From: Paenibacillus polymyxa M1
Lineage (GTDB): Bacteria; Bacillota; Bacilli; Paenibacillales; Paenibacillaceae
DNA: 64,000 nucleotides
NCBI RefSeq assembly: GCF_000237325.1
Contig: NC_017542.1
Location: 2,363,501-2,427,500, forward strand
Direction of reading: 5' to 3'
Under the pieces are notes generated by a model. The model was not told the DNA's origin. It was given only the letters and a program-made list of their open reading frames with translations, and did no database searches. Every line of letters starts with the position of its first letter. The stretch's first letter is position 1. Below, in pieces: positions 51,602 to 63,000 of the stretch. Made by a program: the position numbers and the translations under genes.

Positions 51602-51630
51602 TTGACAAAAGCTTCAAATACACATAAAAT
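51602..51630 (+). promoter_or_regulatory. SigA promoter of mccA-mccB
   Basis: A perfect TTGACA at 51602-51607 and TAAAAT at 51625-51630 with 17-bp spacing, giving a leader of about 120 bases. The leader holds two small hairpins (GGAGAA/TTCTCC at 51668-51689 and CAATGG/CCATTG at 51692-51717), but no SAM riboswitch or T-box that I can recognise. Confidence 0.78.
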
Positions 51631-51755
51631 CTTATTGCATCAATACTTACCGCATTACTATGTTTTTGGAGAAGACAGCGAATTTCTCCGACAATGGGCG
51701 CTAATTTTTGACCATTGGTTTATTTTGGATTCGCCATTAAAAGGAGCCTGAAATT

Positions 51756-53811
<2,056 letters not shown>

Positions 53812-53832
53812 GAAAATAAGCATAATGATCAA

Positions 53833-53861
53833 GAGAGGTGGCAGAAGCTGCCTCTTTTTTT
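53833..53861 (+). terminator. Terminator of mccA-mccB
   Basis: AGAGG and CCTCT with an inner GCAG/CTGC stem (AGAGGTGGCAG, AAG loop, CTGCCTCT), followed by seven T. Confidence 0.85.
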
Positions 53862-54005
53862 GTTGTGAGAATAGCTTCTTTTTTGAAAAGCACGGAGGAG
53901 TACGCAGAGGTGGTAACGAATAGTTTTATATAGTTCAATTGAATGTTAAACGGAATATAACGCGGCTACGTCTCTGAGGACACAAAAACCTGGAGGGGGA
54001 ATGTT

Positions 54006-56762
54006 ATGAGGTTCACACATCTGGAAAAAGCAACTACTGTGCTGTCGGATCATCCGGTACGTCTGGCGTCTGCTTATGCAGTCGGCCCAGTCGAGCTTCC
54101 GGAAAATTGTGGTGTGGGCAGGGAATGGTCGAGTCATTTTACGCAAGAGGAATGGAATTTGGAAAAGGCTTGTGGTGAAGATGGAATCGAGCTTTCAGCA
54201 GGAGGAAAGGCAGTGTGCCGATTACTGACCGAGCTTGACCCTCGGACCTCTGAACTGAATCTAGGTGTTTTTCCGCCTTTGGCTGAACACGAAAGACTTT
54301 TGCTGGTTTCAAATCTACGTTGTATGACTGCACAGGAAGTGATTTTCAGACCGTTTGAAGGAACCGGACAAATTTGGATAGATGGCACATTGGTATATGC
54401 CGAATCCGGTCCCTTTCGCTTGTATTTGGAGGAAGGTGATCACACGGTCGTTATCATTGCTGCATTTATTCCTGATGAGGCCCGCTCTATTCGTATCAGT
54501 GGAAATCAGGTATGCGATGAACCAGATGTGATAGAGCTGCATCGTGAATTCGTAGAGCGTAATATACGTAATCATATGGCATGGTTAGAGGTTGAGCAAA
54601 GTGCTGGCAGGGAAGGAGAAGACAGCCCGATTTTATTTTATTTGCTGCGTAAGGATCGGATACTTCTTCCCTCAGATCAAACGTTATGGGTCGAGGTAAC
54701 GAATGATGAGGGCTTGAAGCTGGATCAGTTTCCAGCCCATTGGGAGCAGGAGCAAAGCTACGCCTGGGATGAGGAGAAGATCGGGAATACGGGAATGCTG
54801 CACTTCACCGTTACCTATCGGGATTATGAGGCTGTAGAACATCATTTTGTGTATTCGGTACTTGTGCGGCCTTTGTCAGTCGTCGTGGAGGGCTTGCAGG
54901 AAGAGTATGACCAGTACATGCAAGCCTATGCTAAAGATGTTCTTCATTCTGCGCAGAAAATACAAATAAAGGGCCTGCTTGAGGAATTAAACAGGTTAAC
55001 GGATTCGCCGGAAGATCCTTTTGAAATCTGGGATTCCCGGGTGGTGCGTGAATATATTAAGCTATTAAAACAAATTTTTATATCTGGACATACCGAACAG
55101 TCACAGCACTCATCGTTACTTCAGAAAGAACATATTTTTTTGACGGCCGACGGCATTGGTGAAGGTTTTTTTGTCTCCCGTTTGGACAATAGTTTGCAAC
55201 GGTATACCATCCAGCTTCCCAGCAACTACACGGCTGAGCGACGGTATCCTCTGATCGTTCTAATGCCTGGCAAGCGATATGAGCTGGGACTGCCGGATTT
55301 TCAGAATAGAGGTTTTGGGCGGGGTTGGGAAGACGAGGCTATATTTGTTACTTTTTCGTGTCGTGGCGTTACGCTGGGCAGTTATATTGGAGAAGCTGCT
55401 TTTTTGGAGGGGCTAGATGTCATACTGCAAGCGTACCGAGTGGACGAAGAACGTATCTATCTGACGGGTTACTCAAATGGTGCATATGCTGCATGGGCGA
55501 TGGCACAGGCTTATCCTTCTCGGTTTGCAGCTATTGCGGTAATCTCAGGGACGCCACACCCCAAGCATCTGAAAAATTTGATCAATATTCCAATATTGGA
55601 TGTGTGTGGTGACCAGGATTACTTATTTGCCCAAGCATACACAGCTCCGGTAACCGAGCTTTCATCGAACCATTTTAAAGGTGTGATAGAGCGGCAGTCT
55701 AATCATTGGGATACGCATGAGTTAAGACTTTTGGATGGCATACTGGGTTGGCTTATGCAATGGAAAAGAGTTGCTGTACCTCAGCGTATTGCCTATCGGA
55801 CGGAACGGGGCAGACATAATCGAGCTTACTGGCTGGAAGTGACACGCATGGATGAAAACGAGGAATATGCGGAGTTGTATGGCGAAATGAGTTCCACGGG
55901 TGAATTGGATATTGAGACTGTTCACGTCGAAGAATTTGTGATTCATCTCTCACAAGAGGACATGTCCCTGGAACTGGCCCAAGTTCGTATCGGAGCCCGC
56001 ATTTTCATGTTGGATTTACGAGAATACAGCCGCTTTCGCTTTGTTAAAACACACTCGCACAAACGCCCTTCACCCGAATACCGTTTGATTGCTGAACGGG
56101 AGGGAGAGAGCTGTGAAGACTCCACCAAAAATGCGGATGCAGCTAAGAGTGTTGCGGATTTGCAAAGCGTGGGAAGAAATGGTGCGAGTCACGGTATGGG
56201 TGTACTTGATGTTTATATGAATCGACTTCACATTGTTCTTCCATCCAGTTATGCTACACCAGAGGAAGAGCAGGCGGTGAAACGAACGGCGAACGCCTTA
56301 GCTAGTCCGCGGACAGCGACTTGGAACCCGTACATTGGTGTTCATTATCCCGTGGTTTCTTCTAAAGATATTTCAGAGAAAGAACTGGCTGATAGCAACG
56401 TGATTTGTATCACTTCGGCCTTGTCCAGACATGAGCTGCTTCAAAAGTATCAAGCTCATCTTCAAATTGAATGTACCGAGGATGGGTATACATGGGGTGA
56501 CGATTTTACGGCAGGCGAATACTGTTTGTCATATATTCAACCTAGCCCATGGTCTGCAACCCAGCAGATGCTTGTTGTAGCGACCAATTCACCCCGTCTG
56601 CTGGGTAAAAACCTTTTTATGCGCAGACTGATTATGCCCGGATATTTTAATGGTCTACACCCGTATTTAAATAAAGAGATTATTGTGTATGATAGCAAGG
56701 GAGTACGAGCATTTAACTTTACTTCCATTAAGCATGCGCAGCATAAACTGCAAGGTCAATAA
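54006..56762 (+). CDS. Large multidomain alpha/beta-hydrolase (esterase/peptidase-like)
   Basis: A 918-residue protein without signal peptide. The centre (about residues 375-600) is an alpha/beta hydrolase of the PHB depolymerase/COG4099 type: LPSNYTAERRYPLIVLMPG, nucleophile Ser490 in TGYSNGAYAAWAMA, acid Asp536/Asp538 in DVCGDQDYLF and His567 (or His571) in QSNHWDTHE. The first 370 residues are beta-rich and look like adhesion or carbohydrate-binding modules (IFRPFEGTGQIWIDGTLVYAE). The last 300 residues are not recognised, though the terminal part (VICITSALSRHELLQ, MLVVATNSPRLLGKN) resembles the tails of such multidomain peptidases. The ribosome site GGAGGGGG precedes ATG 54006. Substrate unknown; its size and domain order are unusual. 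Confidence 0.75.
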   Translation: MRFTHLEKATTVLSDHPVRLASAYAVGPVELPENCGVGREWSSHFTQEEWNLEKACGEDGIELSAGGKAVCRLLTELDPRTSELNLGVFPPLAEHERLLLVSNLRCMTAQEVIFRPFEGTGQIWIDGTLVYAESGPFRLYLEEGDHTVVIIAAFIPDEARSIRISGNQVCDEPDVIELHREFVERNIRNHMAWLEVEQSAGREGEDSPILFYLLRKDRILLPSDQTLWVEVTNDEGLKLDQFPAHWEQEQSYAWDEEKIGNTGMLHFTVTYRDYEAVEHHFVYSVLVRPLSVVVEGLQEEYDQYMQAYAKDVLHSAQKIQIKGLLEELNRLTDSPEDPFEIWDSRVVREYIKLLKQIFISGHTEQSQHSSLLQKEHIFLTADGIGEGFFVSRLDNSLQRYTIQLPSNYTAERRYPLIVLMPGKRYELGLPDFQNRGFGRGWEDEAIFVTFSCRGVTLGSYIGEAAFLEGLDVILQAYRVDEERIYLTGYSNGAYAAWAMAQAYPSRFAAIAVISGTPHPKHLKNLINIPILDVCGDQDYLFAQAYTAPVTELSSNHFKGVIERQSNHWDTHELRLLDGILGWLMQWKRVAVPQRIAYRTERGRHNRAYWLEVTRMDENEEYAELYGEMSSTGELDIETVHVEEFVIHLSQEDMSLELAQVRIGARIFMLDLREYSRFRFVKTHSHKRPSPEYRLIAEREGESCEDSTKNADAAKSVADLQSVGRNGASHGMGVLDVYMNRLHIVLPSSYATPEEEQAVKRTANALASPRTATWNPYIGVHYPVVSSKDISEKELADSNVICITSALSRHELLQKYQAHLQIECTEDGYTWGDDFTAGEYCLSYIQPSPWSATQQMLVVATNSPRLLGKNLFMRRLIMPGYFNGLHPYLNKEIIVYDSKGVRAFNFTSIKHAQHKLQGQ

Positions 56763-56793
56763 AGATGCATGAGCGTCATTATAATCCATATTT

Positions 56794-56837
56794 AAAAAAC
56801 CGTCTGGAGGCACATTGGCGATCCTGACGGTTTTTTT
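56794..56837 (+). terminator. Bidirectional terminator between convergent genes
   Basis: AAAAAACCGTC (56794-56804) pairs with GACGGTTTTTT (56826-56836). A and T runs on both sides let it serve both the hydrolase gene and the minus-strand gene ending at 56901. Confidence 0.9.
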
Positions 56838-56900
56838 GCTGATCCATTGCAGTGATTCCTTGACTGGGATACGTCATATATAAAAGGGCATTATGGCAAC

Positions 56901-57818
56901 TCAGCTTTTATACTGCTCCATCAGGTACATGATCTTCACTTCATCGGCCAAATCTCCAAAGGGTTCTAACGGATTCTCCTGGATGATATGATATAAACGT
57001 TGGATTCGTTCCTTTGGCAGCTTCCGAACATATCTGGAAATGAAAGCGGCATGGGTGACTATGTAGCGTTTTTTACGGATAGCGGCACTGGCTACGCGAA
57101 CGAGAATATCTTCGCCTCCTGCCATTTCTAAAATACGGCGCTCATAAAAAGCCACATACCGGAATGTCCGATCCTTAATCAGCTCACGATTGAGTCTGGC
57201 AACCTCTCCAATGTATCTGACCATAAGGGGTTCAAAGCTTTTGATCAGGAGAGGATCGAGCGTTAATTCCATATCTTTGCGAAGAACAAATGATTGCAGC
57301 AGAGCGACCTGCTGGAGCCTTATCCGATCATTGTGAATGAGTACGGCAATTTCGCGTAGCATTTCATAGCAGACACGCTCACTAAGTTGCCGCAGGGCAA
57401 CTGCATTTTTCTGATTCACGTTCAATCCTTCCTGGATCTGTCCTATACGCCCTCTGAAAAGGCGTATAAGCTGCCTACGCTGTTCATAAGGAACAATGCG
57501 CTGCTGTAGAAGGATCAAGGGCAACAGGAGAAACGCACCGACGATACCACACAGTAGCATTTGCTGTGACGAGTGACCGAAAAAGATAGAAGCAGCCAGC
57601 AACGCGATGCCGACGGCAAGGTCTTTATGAAAATAACGTTTAGCTCTGAGTTTGGCATATTGCTCTACAGGAACCAGCGTATCCCGACCACACGATGTAC
57701 ATTTCTCTTCCCAAAGGGCGGTGAATTGTCCGCAGCGCTTGCAGACTCTCAGCTTTTGGAAGGCATGCTCTGTGCGGGTAAAGGGGCGAAATTGCACAGC
57801 CTGTTTGGAGCTAATCAT
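56901..57818 (-). CDS. Zinc-ribbon membrane protein of unknown function
   Basis: A 305-residue protein with an N-terminal zinc ribbon (Cys26, Cys29, Cys40, Cys43: CKRCGQF and CTSCGRD), two transmembrane helices at about 68-85 and 88-108, and a cytoplasmic C-terminal region of about 190 residues with alternating charged helices. I do not recognise the C-terminal domain. ATG 57818 overlaps the end of a 50-residue membrane-protein gene just upstream; a GTG at 57827 is an alternative start. It is divergent from the VWA-tubulin operon and could be functionally linked to it, as zinc-ribbon membrane proteins often join such systems; that is inference. Confidence 0.6.
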   Translation of the reverse strand: MISSKQAVQFRPFTRTEHAFQKLRVCKRCGQFTALWEEKCTSCGRDTLVPVEQYAKLRAKRYFHKDLAVGIALLAASIFFGHSSQQMLLCGIVGAFLLLPLILLQQRIVPYEQRRQLIRLFRGRIGQIQEGLNVNQKNAVALRQLSERVCYEMLREIAVLIHNDRIRLQQVALLQSFVLRKDMELTLDPLLIKSFEPLMVRYIGEVARLNRELIKDRTFRYVAFYERRILEMAGGEDILVRVASAAIRKKRYIVTHAAFISRYVRKLPKERIQRLYHIIQENPLEPFGDLADEVKIMYLMEQYKS

Positions 57819-57963
57819 TGCGCTCACTTCTCCGGTTCAGCAGTGCGAGAAGCTCGGTGTCGATTTGTGTAATCGACGGGGCGCGTCTTTTATGTATATA
57901 GTAGATTAGTGATTTAATGGCGACAAAAAGAAACATAATCGCCAGACATCCGTATGAGATCAT
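57811..57963 (-). CDS. Small 50-residue membrane protein
   Basis: A short gene encoding MISYGCLAIMFLFVAIKSLI, then a basic stretch YYIHKRRAP and an amphipathic tail ending RRSERND. One transmembrane helix at about residues 4-24. The start ATG (57963-57961) has AGAGGAAG at a good distance on the minus strand, and the gene overlaps the start of the downstream zinc-ribbon protein gene, so the two are probably translationally coupled. No family recognised. Together they form a divergent membrane-protein pair beside the VWA-tubulin operon. Confidence 0.6.
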   Translation of the reverse strand: MISYGCLAIMFLFVAIKSLIYYIHKRRAPSITQIDTELLALLNRRSERND

Positions 57964-58263
57964 AGTGTACTTCCTCTTTCTGTTTAGATTTTTATTTTAC
58001 TGTTTTACATGAACGGGTTTCGCTAGGGTTATTTTTGTCGTATAAAGGAGAAGGCTGGTGCCCGATTGCCCTCGTTGGGGTATAATTATATCATTACTGC
58101 AGGATATTGGTAAAATATCGCGGTATAATAGGCTTTTTGGTCGTATTCAGGCCGCTCGGACAGGATTTTCAGCTGGCGCTCATGTAAAACTCATTATAAT
58201 TTAATAGTAGTGGAGTACAACTGTAATTTAGAATGAGAATTAATCGGCAAAGGGGTACAAGCG

Positions 58264-60066
58264 ATGTTTAGTAGAGACAGAAAATGGTTTTTGGTCATCG
58301 GAATCATATGTACAATGATCATGTCCTCGATTTTGGCCTGGCAGCCACAGACGGCGAATGCCGCTTCACCCTCAGCTTCTAAAGTGGATGCGGTGCTGGT
58401 AGTCGATGTAAGTAATTCAATGAACACCAGTGATCCTGGGAAAATTGGCAATGAAGCCATGAAAATGTTTATTGATATGTTGTCAACACAAAATGACAAG
58501 GTTGGGATTGTAGCCTATACGGATGTCGTACAGCGCGAGAAAGCCTTGCTTAATATTTCATCCGAAGCAGATAAGCAGGAGCTGAAGACATTTATTGACG
58601 GGCTGAACCGGGGAGCGTATACTGACACCTCCGTAGGTGTCAAGGAAGCGATCCGTATTTTGCAGGATGGCAAAACAGCCGGGCATGCGCCTATGATCGT
58701 TATGTTAGCTGATGGTAACAACGATTTTAATAAGACGACAGGCCGAACTGAAAGCCAATCCGCTCAGGATATGGCACAGGCTGTAGCCGAGGCTAAAAAA
58801 AGCGGTGTGCCGATCTATACCATCGGTTTGAATGCAGATGGAAAGCTGAATAAAAATAAACTCGCCGACATCGCGCAGCAAACGGGTGGCAAGTCCTTTA
58901 TTACAAGCTCGGCAGACGATCTACCGAACATTTTGAGTGAAATTTTCGCCAGCAATTTGAAATTGAAAGTGGTGCCCTTGCAGTCCATTACGGCAAACGG
59001 CGACTATCAGGACGTTACAGTAACCGTACCAAACGATAGCGTGCTGGAAGCCAACATTTCGATCATGTCCTCGAAACCGGTGGACGCGAGATTAATAGAC
59101 CCATCGGGCAACACGAAGTCGATTCCTTCGAGCGATGTACTGCTGTCCAAGTCCAAAAGCTACTCGCTGATTAAATTGCTCAAGCCTGTGGCTGGCGACT
59201 GGAAGCTTCAAGTCAAGGGAGTGCAGCAGGATAAGATTGATATTAATCTGGTATTTAACTATGATTTGGAATTGAAGCTGGACGCACCGCCTGCCAAATC
59301 ATACAAAAAAGGTGACTCGGTTCAAATTCGTTCCTATCTGACGAGCAATAACCAGCCGTATCAGGATCAGGAATTGTATGCGAATATGAATGCGGTCCTG
59401 AAGGTCAAGGACCTTGATACCGGCGCAACGAATGAAGTGCCCCTAACAAACGCAGGCGATGCTTTTACCGGCTCCTATACGATTCCGGATGAGCATGACT
59501 ATGAGCTAACCGTCAGAGCAGAGGAGAAGAGCTTCTACCGTGAAACGCAGCCTGTAACCATCAGTGCCAAAGCTGGGGCAGCGAGCGGTACGAATACTGG
59601 CACAACTCAGCCTACGGCACCTGCTGAAAAGTCTAAGCTATTGCCACTCATTCTTTTAGGGGTGGGACTGCTCGTTCTGCTAGTGGCGGCATATTTCATC
59701 TGGAAGGCTGTCAAAAAAGCCAATCGTGGCTTTGTCGGTCAGATCGTACTGGAAATCCGGGACGAAAATACCGGCGAAAAGACATACCCGCAGTATAAGA
59801 AGCTGAACACCTTCCGGGGCAAATTCAATTTACACCAGTTGCTGCAACTGGCGCCAGAATTTGCTGGAACCGATAAGGTCGTGTTCACGCCAGCGAACCA
59901 GGATCGCATTGTGGTGCGTAGTACCCCAGAGATTACGATTGAAAAATCCGGGCGTGCTGTAGACGCAGGCAATGGTCTTGAACTGAAAAACGGTGATCGT
60001 CTGACGATTCCGCTGGCTAGTGTGGACAAAACCATTTTACTGGAGTTTATTTCAGTAAACAGCTAA
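58264..60066 (+). CDS. Membrane-anchored von Willebrand factor A (VWA) protein
   Basis: A 600-residue exported protein. Signal peptide at residues 1-33 (cleavage near ANA-AS), then a VWA domain with an intact metal-ion-dependent adhesion site: Asp48-Val-Ser50-Asn-Ser52 (VVDVSNSMN), Thr at GAYTDTSVG and Asp in MLADGNND. A beta-sandwich region (about 235-445) resembles the domain seen after VWA in similar exported proteins. A transmembrane helix at about 458-480 is followed by a basic segment and a cytoplasmic domain of about 100 residues. It is the first gene of the operon with the tubulin-like protein 24 bp downstream. The 300-bp region upstream has several TATAAT hexamers but no clear -35 box. 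Confidence 0.88.
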   Translation: MFSRDRKWFLVIGIICTMIMSSILAWQPQTANAASPSASKVDAVLVVDVSNSMNTSDPGKIGNEAMKMFIDMLSTQNDKVGIVAYTDVVQREKALLNISSEADKQELKTFIDGLNRGAYTDTSVGVKEAIRILQDGKTAGHAPMIVMLADGNNDFNKTTGRTESQSAQDMAQAVAEAKKSGVPIYTIGLNADGKLNKNKLADIAQQTGGKSFITSSADDLPNILSEIFASNLKLKVVPLQSITANGDYQDVTVTVPNDSVLEANISIMSSKPVDARLIDPSGNTKSIPSSDVLLSKSKSYSLIKLLKPVAGDWKLQVKGVQQDKIDINLVFNYDLELKLDAPPAKSYKKGDSVQIRSYLTSNNQPYQDQELYANMNAVLKVKDLDTGATNEVPLTNAGDAFTGSYTIPDEHDYELTVRAEEKSFYRETQPVTISAKAGAASGTNTGTTQPTAPAEKSKLLPLILLGVGLLVLLVAAYFIWKAVKKANRGFVGQIVLEIRDENTGEKTYPQYKKLNTFRGKFNLHQLLQLAPEFAGTDKVVFTPANQDRIVVRSTPEITIEKSGRAVDAGNGLELKNGDRLTIPLASVDKTILLEFISVNS

Positions 60067-60090
60067 ACGAACCCTTAGGAGGTCATATCT

Positions 60091-63000
60091 ATGAAACCAG
60101 TAGTTAGAGAGCATATCCAACAATTAGACGTATCACTCGGCGGAGGGATCGTAAGCGATAAGATCAGAGTAGATACCATCGATAATCCTATTTTAATTAT
60201 CGGACTTGGGGGAACGGGGATTGACGCCCTTCTCCGCTTGAAATATCAAATCAACCGTAGATTCAAGCTGCCTGCGGACCCGATTTCCAAGAAAAAGAGC
60301 GAGAAACCGGATAACGTGGAATTTCTCGCTTTTGAAACGAATGAACAAGACCGCAACAAAAAATACAAAGGGATTGGTTTGGACCCCATCAATGAGTTTG
60401 TACTGCTGTCCAATGCGGAAATCGGCGGGTTGCTGCAAAACCGCAGTATTTTGGAGCCGTACATCACTGACTGGCTGTCTCCCGAGCTGAGCATTACCGA
60501 TGGTATGAACGGGGCGGCAGGGGTACGTCAGGCTGGACGATTACTATTGTTCACCAAAATCAATCAGGTCGTACAAAGTATTGACAAAAAAATCAAAACC
60601 CTGTCTGAAGGTACTAACAAGAAGCTTATGGTGTTTTTGCTATCCGGTTTGTCCGGCGGTACAGGAAGCGGTACTTTCCTCGATATCTCATATATCGTTC
60701 GAGGCATTATTGAGCGGGACTATGGCTCCGCAGGTGTAGACCGTGTAAACACGCTGGGTTATCTGTTCACACCGGATATTAATCTGGCCAACAAAAGCCT
60801 GAGCGAGCATACGCGTGAATATATTAAAAAAAATGGCTATGCTGCACTGAAAGAGCTGGACTACTGGATGAATGTGGACAGTCGTGGTGAACGCTTTAAG
60901 CAACAGTACGGTAACATTTTGACTGTAAACTCGCCGTTGCCGCCGTTCAATCTGTGTCACCTTATTTCGGCTACGAATACGGAAGGCAAACTACTGGAAA
61001 ATGCTTATGATTACTGCATGAATGTCACCGCTGAGAACATCACCAACTTTATGGCGAGTGAGGAAAAACAGTCGGGTGAAGAGTTCGCCATTCATGACTA
61101 TATCAGCAACATTCGTACCAACATCGCGCAAATGAATAAGGCGTATCCAGCAAACTACGATTACAATATTATCGGAGCTTCCTCGGCAGTGCTGCCTATG
61201 GAGGAAATGACGACATATCTGGCTTACCGAATGTTTGGTAAAATGTCCAAAATGTTTGAGCAAGCGCCAAATCAGGAGGATGTAGAGAAGTTTGCCCGCA
61301 AGCTGGGCGTGGATCTGGATAGCATGATCAAAAACTTTGAGTCCCGTGTACCTGAGCCGCTTCCGGGCTTTGAAAACAGTGAACGGTTAAGTTATAACAA
61401 TGTTGTTAAGATGCAAGTAGTTAATATGGACACTGAGCTGGAGCAAACGTTCCTGACGCGTGCTCGCGAAGAATATATCAAAGCGAAGAAACAGCTTCCT
61501 GGCGAAATTGTAGGACAGTTTACGGACCAAATCCGCCGGATGTTCCTACATCCCGAGCAAGGGCCGTTTTATGTATCCCGCATGATATATACTGAAAAAG
61601 GGTTTAGCTTGCTGAAAATGCTGCTTTCCTATGTTGAAACGTTGCGTGAATCACTGCACCGTATTCCTACGGACATTGAATGGGCGCGAGAGCAGGCGAA
61701 CGAGAAGCTGGGCGATGCTAAGAGTGCGTTTGTATCCAAGGATAAGAAGAAAAATGCATATATTGAAGCAAAAATCAACGAATATTGGCTGCGGGCTGAT
61801 GTGGAACGTACAGAGCAGCTCATTGAATTCTATGAAGACCTGTATGACCTGCTAAATAAAGAAAATAACCGCATTTATAATGTATTTACTGAAATTTTGA
61901 ACGCACTGAGTGCCATTTTCGAAAAGAATGGTGATCTGCTGATTAATGGCGAGGAACAATCCGATCACAAAGGTAACAAGACGTATTATTGGAATCTGGT
62001 AAGTGTACCGGATATTTCGGAAGTTGTGACCAAGCTGCTGGATAACCGCAATGGTGACGACTTGATTCGTGATTTTGCCCAAGAATTGCTGGAAAATTCA
62101 GATCAATGGGTGAAAGATCAGGATATGGACATCATCAGCTCGATCTCCAATTTCTTGACTGACAAATTTGGTGATCTCATTACCCGTTCCATGGAGGATT
62201 TCCTGGTCATGAAGTACGGGCAGGATGAAGCGATTGAAAAATTTGTAGAGCGTTACATTGCAAGCAAGCTGGATGAGGAGGCTGTACCTGTCTTCCATTT
62301 GAGCAACAGTTCTGGCAATTTGTATTTCCCGTCCTGGGGATTCGTTTCGGTACCTGTACAGTCGCCTAATATCCTGAAAGGCGTTCGCAATTATCAAAAT
62401 AATGCAATTGGCAAATCGCACTTCACTATTAAAGAAAGTGAAGTCCGTAACCGGATTTTCTGGCTCAATACGCGTAATGGTGTTCCTCTGTTTGTATATA
62501 CGCCGCTCAAAGTGTATGAAGAGAGCTATGAGAAAACCATTCTTGACCGTGAAGGTATTGGCCGACATCTGGTGCAGACAGGTCAGAACAACTGGACGAA
62601 TCTGCCGTCGCCGATTCCTGAAAAATCATGGGGAGAAACTTACATCAATTCGCGTGTGCAAGCTCACAATGCCCGCATTCGTAATGATTTCGACCGGGCC
62701 AAGGCACTCGGAGTGATTCGTGAGAAAGATGTCGATCAAAATACAAGCAGCCGTTTTACTGTAATTCGCTCACAAGCGCTAGATATGAATGCGCTACTGG
62801 CAGGCTACGATATGCGCTTACAGGAATCCAAGCCGAATTTGGGCGAGGTGAAAAGAGCATGGTCTGAGCTGAAGCGTCTACTGGCTGAAGGGCTGGAGCA
62901 GACCGGAAGCAAGGACATCTTTGGCAGCATCAATGAAGAGATGGCCAAGGAAAACCTGATCCGTTCACCGGAGTTAACGCAGATGGTTCGTGATGAGCTG

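Noticed and set aside
51637..51755. SAM riboswitch or T-box before mccA
   Set aside because: The two short hairpins lack the conserved cores of either element, and no terminator/antiterminator pair is visible.
58019..58263. SigA promoter before the VWA gene
   Set aside because: TATAAT hexamers at 58081, 58124 and 58195 have no acceptable -35 box at 16-18 bp, so none is called.
62098..62568. 156-codon antisense open frame in the tubulin-like gene
   Set aside because: Shadow of the coding strand with no ribosome site or family match.
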